Source: Bacillota bacterium (GTDB lineage: Bacteria; Bacillota; Clostridia; Acetivibrionales; DSM-1351). Taken from it: DNA of 25,250 nucleotides. The stretch is from positions 1 through 25,250 of the forward strand of contig JAEZUC010000018.1 in NCBI GenBank assembly GCA_023443515.1, written 5' to 3'. Numbering within the stretch: position 1 is the first letter of the stretch; each line of letters opens with the position of its first letter. This document shows positions 15,699 through 22,852 of this stretch, piece by piece. A program made the translations under genes and the position numbers. Under the pieces are notes generated by a model that searched no databases, was not told where the DNA came from, and saw nothing but the letters and a program-made list of their open reading frames with translations.

Positions 15699-16997
15699 AT
15701 GGACATAAGACAATTATGCGAACATGCCGGTGAAGCATCTGTGAAAATGGCGGCACTTAGCGGAGAAGTTAAGAACAATGCACTACTAAAAATAGCTGAT
15801 GCACTACTTGCAAACAGTAAAAGAATCATAGAAGCAAATCAACATGACCTGGAAAGAAGCGAAAAGGAGAATCTGGCTTCACCGCTCCTTAAAAGACTTA
15901 AATTTGATGAAAAGAAAATAACCGATGTAGTTGAAGGTATCAAAAGCCTCAAGGCCCTTGAAGAACCTGTAGGTAAAACCCTGATGGCAAATATGCTTGA
16001 TGATGAACTTGAGCTCTTCAAAGTAACCTGTCCCATAGGTGTAATAGGAATTATCTTTGAATCAAGGCCGGATGCACTTGTGCAGATATCAACCCTTTGC
16101 CTTAAAAGCGGAAACTGTGTTCTCCTTAAAGGCGGTTCCGAGGCAAAAGAGACAAACCGAATTCTGACAGATGTTATAGAAGAAGCGTCGGTGGCAGCCG
16201 GACTACCCAAGGGATGGATAAGTCTTCTTGAAAGCAGGGACGATGTAAACGAAATGCTGAAAATGGACGAATATATTGACCTGATAATTCCAAGAGGCTC
16301 AAACGAGTTTGTACGTTATATAATGGACAATTCGAGAATACCGGTAATGGGTCATGCAGACGGTATTTGCCACGTATATGTAGACTCCGGTGCAGACCTG
16401 GAAATGGCAAAGAAAATCACAGTAGATTCAAAAACCCAGTACGTTGCAGTGTGCAACGCAACAGAAACCCTCTTGGTTGACAGGGCGGTGGCAAAGGAAT
16501 TTCTACCGGCATTAAAGGCTGAACTTGATAAGAAGAATGTTGAAATATTCGGAGATGAAGAAACAGCCAAAATCATAGAAGTCAAGCCTGCCAGCGACCA
16601 AGACTGGGCGACAGAGTACCTTGATTACATTATATCCATAAAGATTGTTTCCGGTGCGGATGAAGCTATAAAACATATCAATACTTATGGCTCAGGCCAT
16701 ACCGACAGTATAATTACAAAGGATAAAGCAACAGCAGTGAAATTTATGAATCTTGTTGATTCCGGAAATGTTTTCTGGAATGCTTCCACAAGATTCAGCG
16801 ACGGTTTCAAGTATGGTTTTGGTGCTGAGGTAGGAATAAGCACAAGCAAGCTTCATGCCAGAGGCCCTGTGGGATTGGACGGTTTGTTGAGCTACAAATA
16901 CATGCTGATTGGCAATGGTCAGATTGTTGATGATTATGCCACAAACAAGAGACACTTTAAGCATATAAAAATGAATAAGCAAATTGAAGAGATATAA
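15699..16997 (+). CDS. proA: Gamma-glutamyl phosphate reductase
   Basis: The 432-residue aldehyde-dehydrogenase-fold enzyme reduces gamma-glutamyl phosphate to glutamate-5-semialdehyde with NADPH, the second step of proline synthesis. Visible features are CPIGVIGIIFESRPD (112-125 region), GGSEAKETNR (145-154), PRGSNEF (198-204), MGHADGICHVYVD (217-229) and the catalytic Cys252 in VCNATETLLV. Length and motifs are complete. AGGAGG begins in the glpK stop codon (TAGGAGGTAAAA) and serves the ATG at 15699. The partner kinase gene proB is not in the window. ridA follows 22 bases downstream. Confidence 0.96.
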   Translation: MDIRQLCEHAGEASVKMAALSGEVKNNALLKIADALLANSKRIIEANQHDLERSEKENLASPLLKRLKFDEKKITDVVEGIKSLKALEEPVGKTLMANMLDDELELFKVTCPIGVIGIIFESRPDALVQISTLCLKSGNCVLLKGGSEAKETNRILTDVIEEASVAAGLPKGWISLLESRDDVNEMLKMDEYIDLIIPRGSNEFVRYIMDNSRIPVMGHADGICHVYVDSGADLEMAKKITVDSKTQYVAVCNATETLLVDRAVAKEFLPALKAELDKKNVEIFGDEETAKIIEVKPASDQDWATEYLDYIISIKIVSGADEAIKHINTYGSGHTDSIITKDKATAVKFMNLVDSGNVFWNASTRFSDGFKYGFGAEVGISTSKLHARGPVGLDGLLSYKYMLIGNGQIVDDYATNKRHFKHIKMNKQIEEI

Positions 16998-17019
16998 AGA
17001 CACAAAGGAGTGATTAAAG

Positions 17020-17400
17020 ATGGAACCAGAGATTATTTCAACTGACAAGGCACCTGCCGCAATAGGCCCGTATTCACAAGCGGTTAAATGCGGAAATGTT
17101 ATATATACCTCAGGAGCTATTCCTATAGACCCGACTACCGGGAATGTTGTTGCCGGAGGAGCTGCAGAACAGGCAGAACAGGCAATTAAAAACCTTGCAG
17201 AAGTACTGAAGGAAGCCGGGGCAGGTCTGAGGAACGTTGTAAAAACTACAGTTTTTATAAAAGACATGAATGACTTTGCAGTAATAAATGAAGTATATAA
17301 AAACTTCTTTACAGACACTTATCCTGCAAGGTCATGTGTAGAGGTTGCAAGACTCCCAAAGGATGTATTAATTGAGATAGAATGTATTGCAGTATTGTAG
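17020..17400 (+). CDS. ridA: RidA-family enamine/imine deaminase
   Basis: The 126-residue YjgF/YER057c/UK114 protein hydrolyses reactive enamine and imine intermediates such as 2-aminoacrylate from PLP enzymes. Signatures are AIGPYSQAVK near residue 10, YTSGAIPIDP, the conserved Arg in YPARSCVEVARLP, and the terminal IEIECIAV. Length is typical and the protein forms cytosolic trimers. AAAGGAGTGAT lies before the ATG, and the gene ends the glpK-proA-ridA group. No hairpin terminator with a T-run follows; the next 300 bases are the long inverted-repeat element. Confidence 0.95.
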   Translation: MEPEIISTDKAPAAIGPYSQAVKCGNVIYTSGAIPIDPTTGNVVAGGAAEQAEQAIKNLAEVLKEAGAGLRNVVKTTVFIKDMNDFAVINEVYKNFFTDTYPARSCVEVARLPKDVLIEIECIAVL

Positions 17401-17422
17401 ATGATGATAAAGGTATAAAAAA

Positions 17423-17728
17423 GGGTTGTCGCAAAATTAATTTTTATCTTTTCTATCCTGTACGTGAGTATAAATTGTATCAATGGAAGCTTGGTTAAAG
17501 ATATTTGCAGGTGTTTATGGTTGAACATGGATATTTTACCGGAAAACCTATCGCGATGTAGGGGTTAGCAAAACAATGAATCATGGACGATGAATGTGAG
17601 CGACGGTAAAATATCCAATGATGAGCCGCTAGAAACCTTGCAAATATCTAAAGAAGCAATCATTGATACAATTTTATACGGGAGTACAGATGTTAAAACA
17701 GAAAAGCTTTCTAGTTTTGCAACAACCC
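17423..17728. repeat. 306-bp long-inverted-repeat element (MITE-like), no gene
   Basis: The ends match as GGGTTGTCGCAAAA (17423-17436) and TTTTGCAACAACCC (reverse complement with one change, 17715-17728). The whole left arm is an imperfect inverted copy of the right arm, with conserved blocks ATTGTATCAATG (17474-17485 against 17661-17672), AGATATTTGCA and GGATATTTTACCG (17529-17541 against 17604-17616). A 62-nt centre remains. It contains no plausible gene. It fills the convergent gap between ridA and the minus-strand gene ending at 17748, and the folded RNA could also stop transcription from both sides. I could not define a target-site duplication. The terminal sequence is reminiscent of some insertion-sequence ends, which is inference. 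Confidence 0.7.
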
Positions 17729-17747
17729 CCTTTAGTTTACAAACTTA

Positions 17748-20210
17748 TTACAAATCTCTGTAGAAAATTAAATTAGCTTCCATATCCTCGTCCATAGGGC
17801 CGTTCTTGAATAATTTCGTATATTTGCTTGTAAGAGATTTTGCTGTCTTGGCTCTGGAGGTATTCAGCTGCATACACAGGTCTGTGAAGGCAGGCTGTTT
17901 TGCTAAATTTGTCCTTTGTTCTTTTGGGAGAGGACAATGCCTGAACAAGATTGATCTTGCTATTTTGTTGAGTCTCAGGATACCCTTTGATTCATAATTT
18001 ATCCATACGTCATAATCACTTGTGAAAATATCCTTCATCATGTTTCTGTTTTTCTGTATCTGTACCTTGATTTTTTCCTTTGCTTCTTCAGAAAGGTCAT
18101 GGTTTTTCTTATAGAACTGAATGTAATCTGTATACTCTGAAGTCAAAGACTTTTCAGTTATATCGTTCCATGCCACACCCATCATGGTTCTGCAAAGTTC
18201 CCATCTGAATGCACCAATAAGTTTCAGTACCATGTCGTATATGTTTTCATCGGTAAATGCAGGGAATATAAATCTACCGGGTGTATTTCTGCCTCTTCCT
18301 GTTATTTCCTGCCACATGGATGCACGAGAACCGAAGGTAGGAACTATGATTATGTCAGGAAGAATCTCTTTCATGATTGGTTCTTTTTCTATATTTTTCT
18401 TTTCATTTTTATACCAGATTTCTCTGTAGAATACTGAAAAATCAGTTTCAAGTATATTCATAATGGCATCCGTAATCTTATGAGGGGTTACAACAGACTT
18501 CTCAAGATCACGAGTGATTATATCCTTGTGCAAAATAGGAAAGTAGCTGCTCATGTGACCATGGCACACTTTCTGATTTGTTTTTAACATGTTGTTTATT
18601 TCAAAACTCACCTTGGCATTAAAGTCCTTTTCATATGCAGGTTTATCAAGGTCAGTAACGATTTTTCTTTTCTTCATATCTCTGAAAATATCATAGTAAT
18701 CCTGTCCAAAATCATTGATAGAAGGTTCCTTGCGGTTATTGTAAATTTCCTGCATCCACTTTATTGAATTATGTATAGTGAATTTTGATTTCGGATATTC
18801 CTTGTCGCACAGTCTGTATAAAGCAATTGCTTGTTCCTTGGTTACAAGACGCTCGTCCATATATCCGAAATTTAAAAACATACTTATAACTTTTGGATAA
18901 TGACCGCTTTCCTGAGCTTTTTTGAAAGCAGTTTCATAAACCGCAAAGAAATCAGCTGTAAGAGAGGAACGAAGCTCTCTTGCTTCAGAATCGCTGGAGG
19001 ATTTATCCTTCAATGCTCTGAAATGACTGAGTCGTTTATTAAAGCTTTCTTTAAAATCATAACTACAGCCACATATTGTCAAAATCTTATCGAGACTGTT
19101 TTCAAGCTCCTTTGGGAGCTCATTTCCTGAATAAGTACCGTCATCATTCTGAGGTATACGGCTTATGGACGTTTTTTCCTTAACAGCCTCAACCAATTCG
19201 CTAATCTTTGAAATGTTTATGGAGTTGAAACAGTCAAACTCATTTTGAAGTCTGCCGATACAATTTGAAATAACAGAAGCTGCTTGTTCCATAATACCAT
19301 AAAGCGTCAGTACTGCTTCCTTATCATCCTTTGAATCTACCGCAATTTTTGCGTAGGAAGACATAAGGTTCATCGGAGCAGTATAGAGACAATAAATATT
19401 ATTATATAGTTGTGAAAGCTTGCTCTTAATTTCACCTACCAGAGAAACCATAAGCTCAGAACCTTTTTCCATATGGTATTCACAAACATAGCTTTCACTG
19501 TTGAAAAAGCCTTTTCTTTGTTCCAGAGGTACGTTAAGAAGCTTCGAAAAATACACAAAACCCGCATCATCTATCTCATTCTCGGTATCTCCACAATCCT
19601 CACATATATATGTATTTGATAAGGAATCCGTATCAACGGGAAAGAAGCGTGCTCCGTTATCTTTTGCATCCTGGTAAACGTTTTTGTAGCAATCAAGGTT
19701 CTCTATCTCAGGAGAATATTTAAAGTAGTATTTATCCTTTATAGCCCAATAATATACGGACATATTTTTTACCAATATATCCAGACTCCTGCATATGGGC
19801 AGCAACTTCTGATAGGAATCATAACTAAGGTCGATGAGTGTTGCCAGTGAAGAGACAATATATGTCGAATAATCCTTCTGGGTATTCATAATATCCCTTA
19901 TTCCATTTGCGGATGAAGCAGGAAAACAGTATAGATTACAAGCTTCTTGGGATCTTAAACTAAAGGAGTTCTTTCCGCTTTTCAAAATATCACTAACGCA
20001 TAGAAAAGTATTCTGCTCCAAAGTAAAAAGACGGCAGCTGTTATCCCCTTCGTAACCTTCATTATTTGGTGATGTATCAAAGGGTGACAGTAAAACATCC
20101 AGCTTTCCCTGGAGCATTAAAATAACTGATGATACTCTGTCACCTTCATAAATAATCGTTTCATTCTGATTGGACAAGAATTGCCCTGCATAGTTTGATT
20201 TTATGCCCAT
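17748..20210 (-). CDS. Uncharacterised 820-residue protein with N-terminal cyclic-nucleotide-binding-like domain
   Basis: The N-terminal ~120 residues look like a cNMP-binding (CAP effector) beta-roll: ETIIYEGDRVSSVILMLQGKLDVL, then FTLEQNTFLCVSDIL and SLRSQEACNLYCFPAS. The remaining 700 residues are soluble and mostly helical, with a possible metal pair in YICEDCG and a conserved-looking late segment IIVPTFGSRASMWQEITGRG. I recognise no DNA-binding, kinase or cyclase domain. It is not a CRP-type regulator, given its size and lack of a terminal helix-turn-helix. I chose the ATG at 20210 because AAAGGAGATAAAG lies just upstream; the longer frame to 20267 runs through that site. It lies downstream of asd on the same strand, separated by a hairpin terminator. 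Its function is unknown. Confidence 0.8.
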   Translation of the reverse strand: MGIKSNYAGQFLSNQNETIIYEGDRVSSVILMLQGKLDVLLSPFDTSPNNEGYEGDNSCRLFTLEQNTFLCVSDILKSGKNSFSLRSQEACNLYCFPASSANGIRDIMNTQKDYSTYIVSSLATLIDLSYDSYQKLLPICRSLDILVKNMSVYYWAIKDKYYFKYSPEIENLDCYKNVYQDAKDNGARFFPVDTDSLSNTYICEDCGDTENEIDDAGFVYFSKLLNVPLEQRKGFFNSESYVCEYHMEKGSELMVSLVGEIKSKLSQLYNNIYCLYTAPMNLMSSYAKIAVDSKDDKEAVLTLYGIMEQAASVISNCIGRLQNEFDCFNSINISKISELVEAVKEKTSISRIPQNDDGTYSGNELPKELENSLDKILTICGCSYDFKESFNKRLSHFRALKDKSSSDSEARELRSSLTADFFAVYETAFKKAQESGHYPKVISMFLNFGYMDERLVTKEQAIALYRLCDKEYPKSKFTIHNSIKWMQEIYNNRKEPSINDFGQDYYDIFRDMKKRKIVTDLDKPAYEKDFNAKVSFEINNMLKTNQKVCHGHMSSYFPILHKDIITRDLEKSVVTPHKITDAIMNILETDFSVFYREIWYKNEKKNIEKEPIMKEILPDIIIVPTFGSRASMWQEITGRGRNTPGRFIFPAFTDENIYDMVLKLIGAFRWELCRTMMGVAWNDITEKSLTSEYTDYIQFYKKNHDLSEEAKEKIKVQIQKNRNMMKDIFTSDYDVWINYESKGILRLNKIARSILFRHCPLPKEQRTNLAKQPAFTDLCMQLNTSRAKTAKSLTSKYTKLFKNGPMDEDMEANLIFYRDL

Positions 20211-20246
20211 CTTTATCTCCTTTACCTGTACAAAAATTGAACATAA

Positions 20247-20273
20247 CAAAAAAGCTAGGTTATTCACCTAGCT
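20247..20273 (-). terminator. Intrinsic terminator after asd (minus strand)
   Basis: On the minus strand AGCTAGGT and ACCTAGCT (20273-20253) form an 8-bp stem with a 5-nt loop, followed by a T-run (20253-20248). It lies 60 bases beyond the asd stop and 37 bases before the start of the cNMP-domain gene, so it also falls in that gene's leader. Confidence 0.82.
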
Positions 20274-20286
20274 CATTTATCGGCAT

Positions 20287-20314
20287 ATTATACTAAATTA
20301 TTTACTAATCCCAA
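20287..20314 (-). promoter_or_regulatory. Possible promoter of the cNMP-domain gene
   Basis: On the minus strand TTGGGA (20314-20309) and TATAAT (20292-20287) are separated by 16 bases. Transcription would start near 20280, immediately before the hairpin at 20273-20253, so the transcript would carry that hairpin at its 5' end. The -35 match is only 4 of 6. Confidence 0.35.
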
Positions 20315-20333
20315 GTAAAATAGGTAATATTAC

Positions 20334-21419
20334 TTATTTTGCCTGGATATATCCTTGGGACTTCAGGTACTCTGCCATCAATACAGCACCGCCTGCAGCT
20401 CCACGAACAGTATTATGTGACAGACAAACAAATTTATAGTCATAAAGTGTATCTTCACGAAGCCTTCCAGCAGTTATACCCATTCCATTTTCAGCATCTC
20501 TGTCAAGTTTTGTTTGCGGTCTGTTATCTTCTTCAAAATATTTTACAAACTGTTTAGGTGCACTTGGCAGTTCCAACTGCTGAGGTTCGCCCTTAAAGTT
20601 CTTCCATAACTCAAGTATTTCTTCTTTTGAAGGTTTGTTTTCAAAGGAAACAAATACTGCAGCAAGGTGACCGTCAGTTACGGGAACTCTTATACACTGT
20701 GTAGTTATAAGTGGTGAAGGAGCTTTTACAATTTCTCCATTTTCAACTTTACCCCAGATTTTCAAAGGTTCCTGTTCACTTTTTTCTTCTTCTCCGCCGA
20801 TATAAGGTATTACGTTGTCAATCATTTCAGGCCAGTCTGTGAAGTTCTTACCTGCACCTGAAATTGCCTGGTAAGTAGTTGCAACAACATTTTTAATACC
20901 GTACTTCATTAAAGGAGTAAGGGCAGGAACATAGCTTTGAATTGAACAATTTGGCTTAACTGCAATAAAACCGTATTTTGTTCCCAGTCTTTTTCTCTGA
21001 GCATCTATTGCCTTTACATGATCTGCATTGATTTCAGGTATAAGCATAGGTACGTCAGGAGTCCACCTGTGTGCTGAGTTATTGGAAACTACAGGAGTTT
21101 CATTTTTAGCATATTCTTCCTCAAGCTTCTTAATCTCATCTTTTTTCATATCAACTGCACAGAAAACGAAATCCACTTCATCACAAATTTCTTTAACTTG
21201 TTCTGTTGCGTTTTTTATTACAATATTCTTAACGTTTTCAGGCATAGGTGTAGACATCTTCCATCTATTACCTACTGCTTCTTCGTAGCTTTTTCCGGCA
21301 GATTTTTCACTGGCAGCAATGGAAACAACTTCAAACCAAGGATGGTTTTCAAGAAGTGAAATAAATCTTTGCCCAACCATTCCAGTACCACCAATTATAC
21401 CAACTTTTAGCTTAGACAT
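20334..21419 (-). CDS. asd: Aspartate-semialdehyde dehydrogenase (archaeal/fungal-like type)
   Basis: The 361-residue enzyme reduces aspartyl-4-phosphate to aspartate-4-semialdehyde with NADPH, the branch step toward lysine, diaminopimelate, threonine and methionine. It has the NADP loop GGTGMVGQ (10-17), SNNSAHR (112-118), the catalytic Cys158 in KPNCSIQ, AISGAGK and the late VCLSHNTVRGAAGGAV. The SNNSAHRW and TDGHLAAVFV segments are those of the archaeal/fungal-like subfamily rather than the common bacterial Asd. AGGAGGCATAAAGG precedes the ATG. A promoter is visible upstream (21561-21533) and a terminator downstream, so it is likely transcribed alone. Confidence 0.95.
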   Translation of the reverse strand: MSKLKVGIIGGTGMVGQRFISLLENHPWFEVVSIAASEKSAGKSYEEAVGNRWKMSTPMPENVKNIVIKNATEQVKEICDEVDFVFCAVDMKKDEIKKLEEEYAKNETPVVSNNSAHRWTPDVPMLIPEINADHVKAIDAQRKRLGTKYGFIAVKPNCSIQSYVPALTPLMKYGIKNVVATTYQAISGAGKNFTDWPEMIDNVIPYIGGEEEKSEQEPLKIWGKVENGEIVKAPSPLITTQCIRVPVTDGHLAAVFVSFENKPSKEEILELWKNFKGEPQQLELPSAPKQFVKYFEEDNRPQTKLDRDAENGMGITAGRLREDTLYDYKFVCLSHNTVRGAAGGAVLMAEYLKSQGYIQAK

Positions 21420-21461
21420 CCTTTATGCCTCCTATTCGTAGATTTTCATTATTGAACGGAT

Positions 21462-21510
21462 ATTGAATGGAGGTGAGTCAAATAAAATAGTAAAGTGTCC
21501 ACCATTCAAT
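21462..21510. promoter_or_regulatory. Inverted repeat in the asd leader
   Basis: ATTGAATGG (21462-21470) and CCATTCAAT (21502-21510) are perfect 9-bp inverted copies 31 nt apart, and a third partial copy (ATTGAACGG) is at 21451-21459. They lie between the asd promoter and its ribosome binding site, so they could be an operator or a leader RNA stem. The leader is too short for a lysine riboswitch. Confidence 0.4.
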
Positions 21511-21532
21511 GACATTTGTATTTGTATTGTGT

Positions 21533-21561
21533 ATTTTATCACAATGCAATTTAAAATTCAA
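21533..21561 (-). promoter_or_regulatory. Promoter of asd
   Basis: On the minus strand TTGAAT (21561-21556) and TAAAAT (21538-21533) are exactly 17 bases apart. The start would lie about 110 bases before the asd ATG. The box lies just beyond the L,D-transpeptidase stop at 21575, for which no separate terminator is seen. Confidence 0.6.
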
Positions 21562-21574
21562 TAATAAAAATTTT

Positions 21575-22501
21575 CTACGAGGCCTGCTGTTTGAACAGGG
21601 GTTGAGTAATGCTCCAGTTCTTTAACTCGGTCTGAGTACCTACCCAGACAGGTGCTTTCATAGGAACAAGAGAATACAGTTCCTCTACACAGTGGTTAGA
21701 CATTCGCATACAGCCGTGGGATATGTATTTTCCAATGGAATAAAAAGAATTTGTGCCGTGTATCCCATAGGAACCGTCTGTTCTGTTTATCCCCATCCAG
21801 CGGGTTCCAAGTGGGTTTTGAGGCGTTCCTCCTTTTACCGGGTCTGCAAATCCTCCGCCACCCCAATCAGGGTTTATCAGTTTACAGTTTACAATATATT
21901 TACCGGATTTCGTCAGGGAGGCAGGATTGCCCACTGCAACGGCATACTTTTTCAATACCTTTGCACCTTCATACAGTGTTAAAACTCTGGTAGTCTTATT
22001 TACTGTAATCCATCTGCCTTTAGTCGGGGCTTTTGTCACTTTGTCAAGATAAACGAACTTGTTGCTGGATAGTCTTTGTACAAGCATATTTTTTGTTGCA
22101 GTGTCATATGTACCGGTTACACTCATATTATGGTTGCTTTGAAATAGAAGAAGTGCATTCCTGATATTCAGTTTTTCATCACTTTTAGAAGCCTTTTTAT
22201 AGTAGCCAAGCTGTTTGATATATTTCAAATATGTATTGACGGTAATATCTTTTTGCAGCTGAGCCACTTTTTTCTGTAGTTTTTCCTTTGCAGCAGCTTC
22301 TTCTTTTTTCTTTTGAGCTTCTTTCTGTTTTTTTTGAGCATCAAGGGTTTTATCCAGTACGGTGGTATCAATTTTGACTGCTGACTGTGATACTTCGGGA
22401 TACTGATTTTTGTCTTTGGGGTCGGCTGCAACGCAAACAGCTGTGCTTTCAAATAGTATGGCAATCATTAGTGCGCCAAGCAATAAGAGTCTTTTAAGCA
22501 T
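21575..22501 (-). CDS. Secreted L,D-transpeptidase with peptidoglycan-binding-like domain
   Basis: The 308-residue protein has a signal peptide (MLKRLLLLGALMIAILF, probably cleaved near ADPKD). A Lys/Glu/Gln-rich coiled stretch (about 50-90) and a peptidoglycan-binding-like helical domain (LLLFQSNHNMSVTGTYDTATKN) follow. The C-terminal YkuD domain has its catalytic motif in SIGKYISHGCMRMSN (His and Cys of HGCMR). It cross-links peptidoglycan stem peptides (3-3 links) outside the membrane or attaches proteins to the wall. I chose the ATG at 22501 because AAAGGTGG lies 8 bases upstream; a GTG at 22513 overlaps that site. It is monocistronic or reads into asd. A perfect inverted repeat lies in its leader at 22532-22558. 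Confidence 0.9.
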   Translation of the reverse strand: MLKRLLLLGALMIAILFESTAVCVAADPKDKNQYPEVSQSAVKIDTTVLDKTLDAQKKQKEAQKKKEEAAAKEKLQKKVAQLQKDITVNTYLKYIKQLGYYKKASKSDEKLNIRNALLLFQSNHNMSVTGTYDTATKNMLVQRLSSNKFVYLDKVTKAPTKGRWITVNKTTRVLTLYEGAKVLKKYAVAVGNPASLTKSGKYIVNCKLINPDWGGGGFADPVKGGTPQNPLGTRWMGINRTDGSYGIHGTNSFYSIGKYISHGCMRMSNHCVEELYSLVPMKAPVWVGTQTELKNWSITQPLFKQQAS

Positions 22502-22531
22502 TATACAATCCACCTTTGATTTTTAATTATT

Positions 22532-22558
22532 ACTATATTTTAACTGGGAAAATATAGT
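22532..22558. promoter_or_regulatory. Inverted repeat upstream of the L,D-transpeptidase gene
   Basis: ACTATATTTT (22532-22541) and AAAATATAGT (22549-22558) form a perfect 10-bp inverted repeat with a 7-nt centre, about 15 bases upstream of the gene's ribosome binding site. It could be an operator or a leader hairpin. A minus-strand TATAAT at 22577-22572 lies just above it, with no good -35 box. Confidence 0.4.
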
Positions 22559-22752
22559 ATCACATTAGTTCATTATATTAATTTTACTGTTAAAATGAAA
22601 ATTTCATTACTGTTACATTTTTTGCGATTAAGACGATTAGCACAGACAGGGGCTATTTAACGGTGTCCCATCAAATATCTTCGAATAAAATATTTCCTGA
22701 AATCAGTTAATAAAGATAATTCAAACATAATACCATAAAATGACATATTACA
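22559..22752. other. Intergenic stretch of the divergent ldt and amino acid ABC genes
   Basis: This AT-rich stretch between the two divergent genes holds no gene that I can support. Visible elements are the minus-strand TATAAT (22577-22572) and a short palindrome AATGAAAATTTCATT (22594-22608). I found no riboswitch-like core or RNA gene in it. Confidence 0.5.
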
Positions 22753-22790
22753 ACAAAATATTTATGCATTGTATTGAATTTTTATGCATA
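22753..22790. promoter_or_regulatory. Tandem ARG boxes (ArgR/AhrC operator)
   Basis: Two 18-bp sites lie 2 bp apart: 22753-22770 (15 of 18 positions match WNTGAATWWWWATTCANW) and 22773-22790 (17 of 18). Paired 18-bp boxes with a 2-3 bp gap are the known architecture for the hexameric arginine repressor. The second box covers the -35 element of the operon promoter, so arginine-loaded ArgR should block transcription. The consensus is from memory; the match counts are by eye. Confidence 0.75.
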
Positions 22791-22802
22791 ATAATTTATA
22801 AT
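22774..22802 (+). promoter_or_regulatory. Promoter of the amino acid ABC operon
   Basis: TTGAAT (22774-22779) and a perfect TATAAT (22797-22802) are 17 bases apart. The start would lie about 45 bases before the substrate-binding protein gene. The -35 box lies inside the downstream ARG box. Confidence 0.8.
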
Positions 22803-22852
22803 TGTACACATCGATGTTTTATTATGTAGAAAAATAATAGGGGGATTTCAAA

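Noticed and set aside
17806..19130. Plus-strand frames inside the cNMP-domain gene
   Set aside because: They are antisense shadows of a continuous 820-residue frame and have no ribosome binding sites.
22559..22752. Riboswitch in the intergenic stretch before the amino acid ABC operon
   Set aside because: The stretch lies upstream of the identified promoter (22774-22802), so it would not be in the leader RNA, and no conserved aptamer core is visible.
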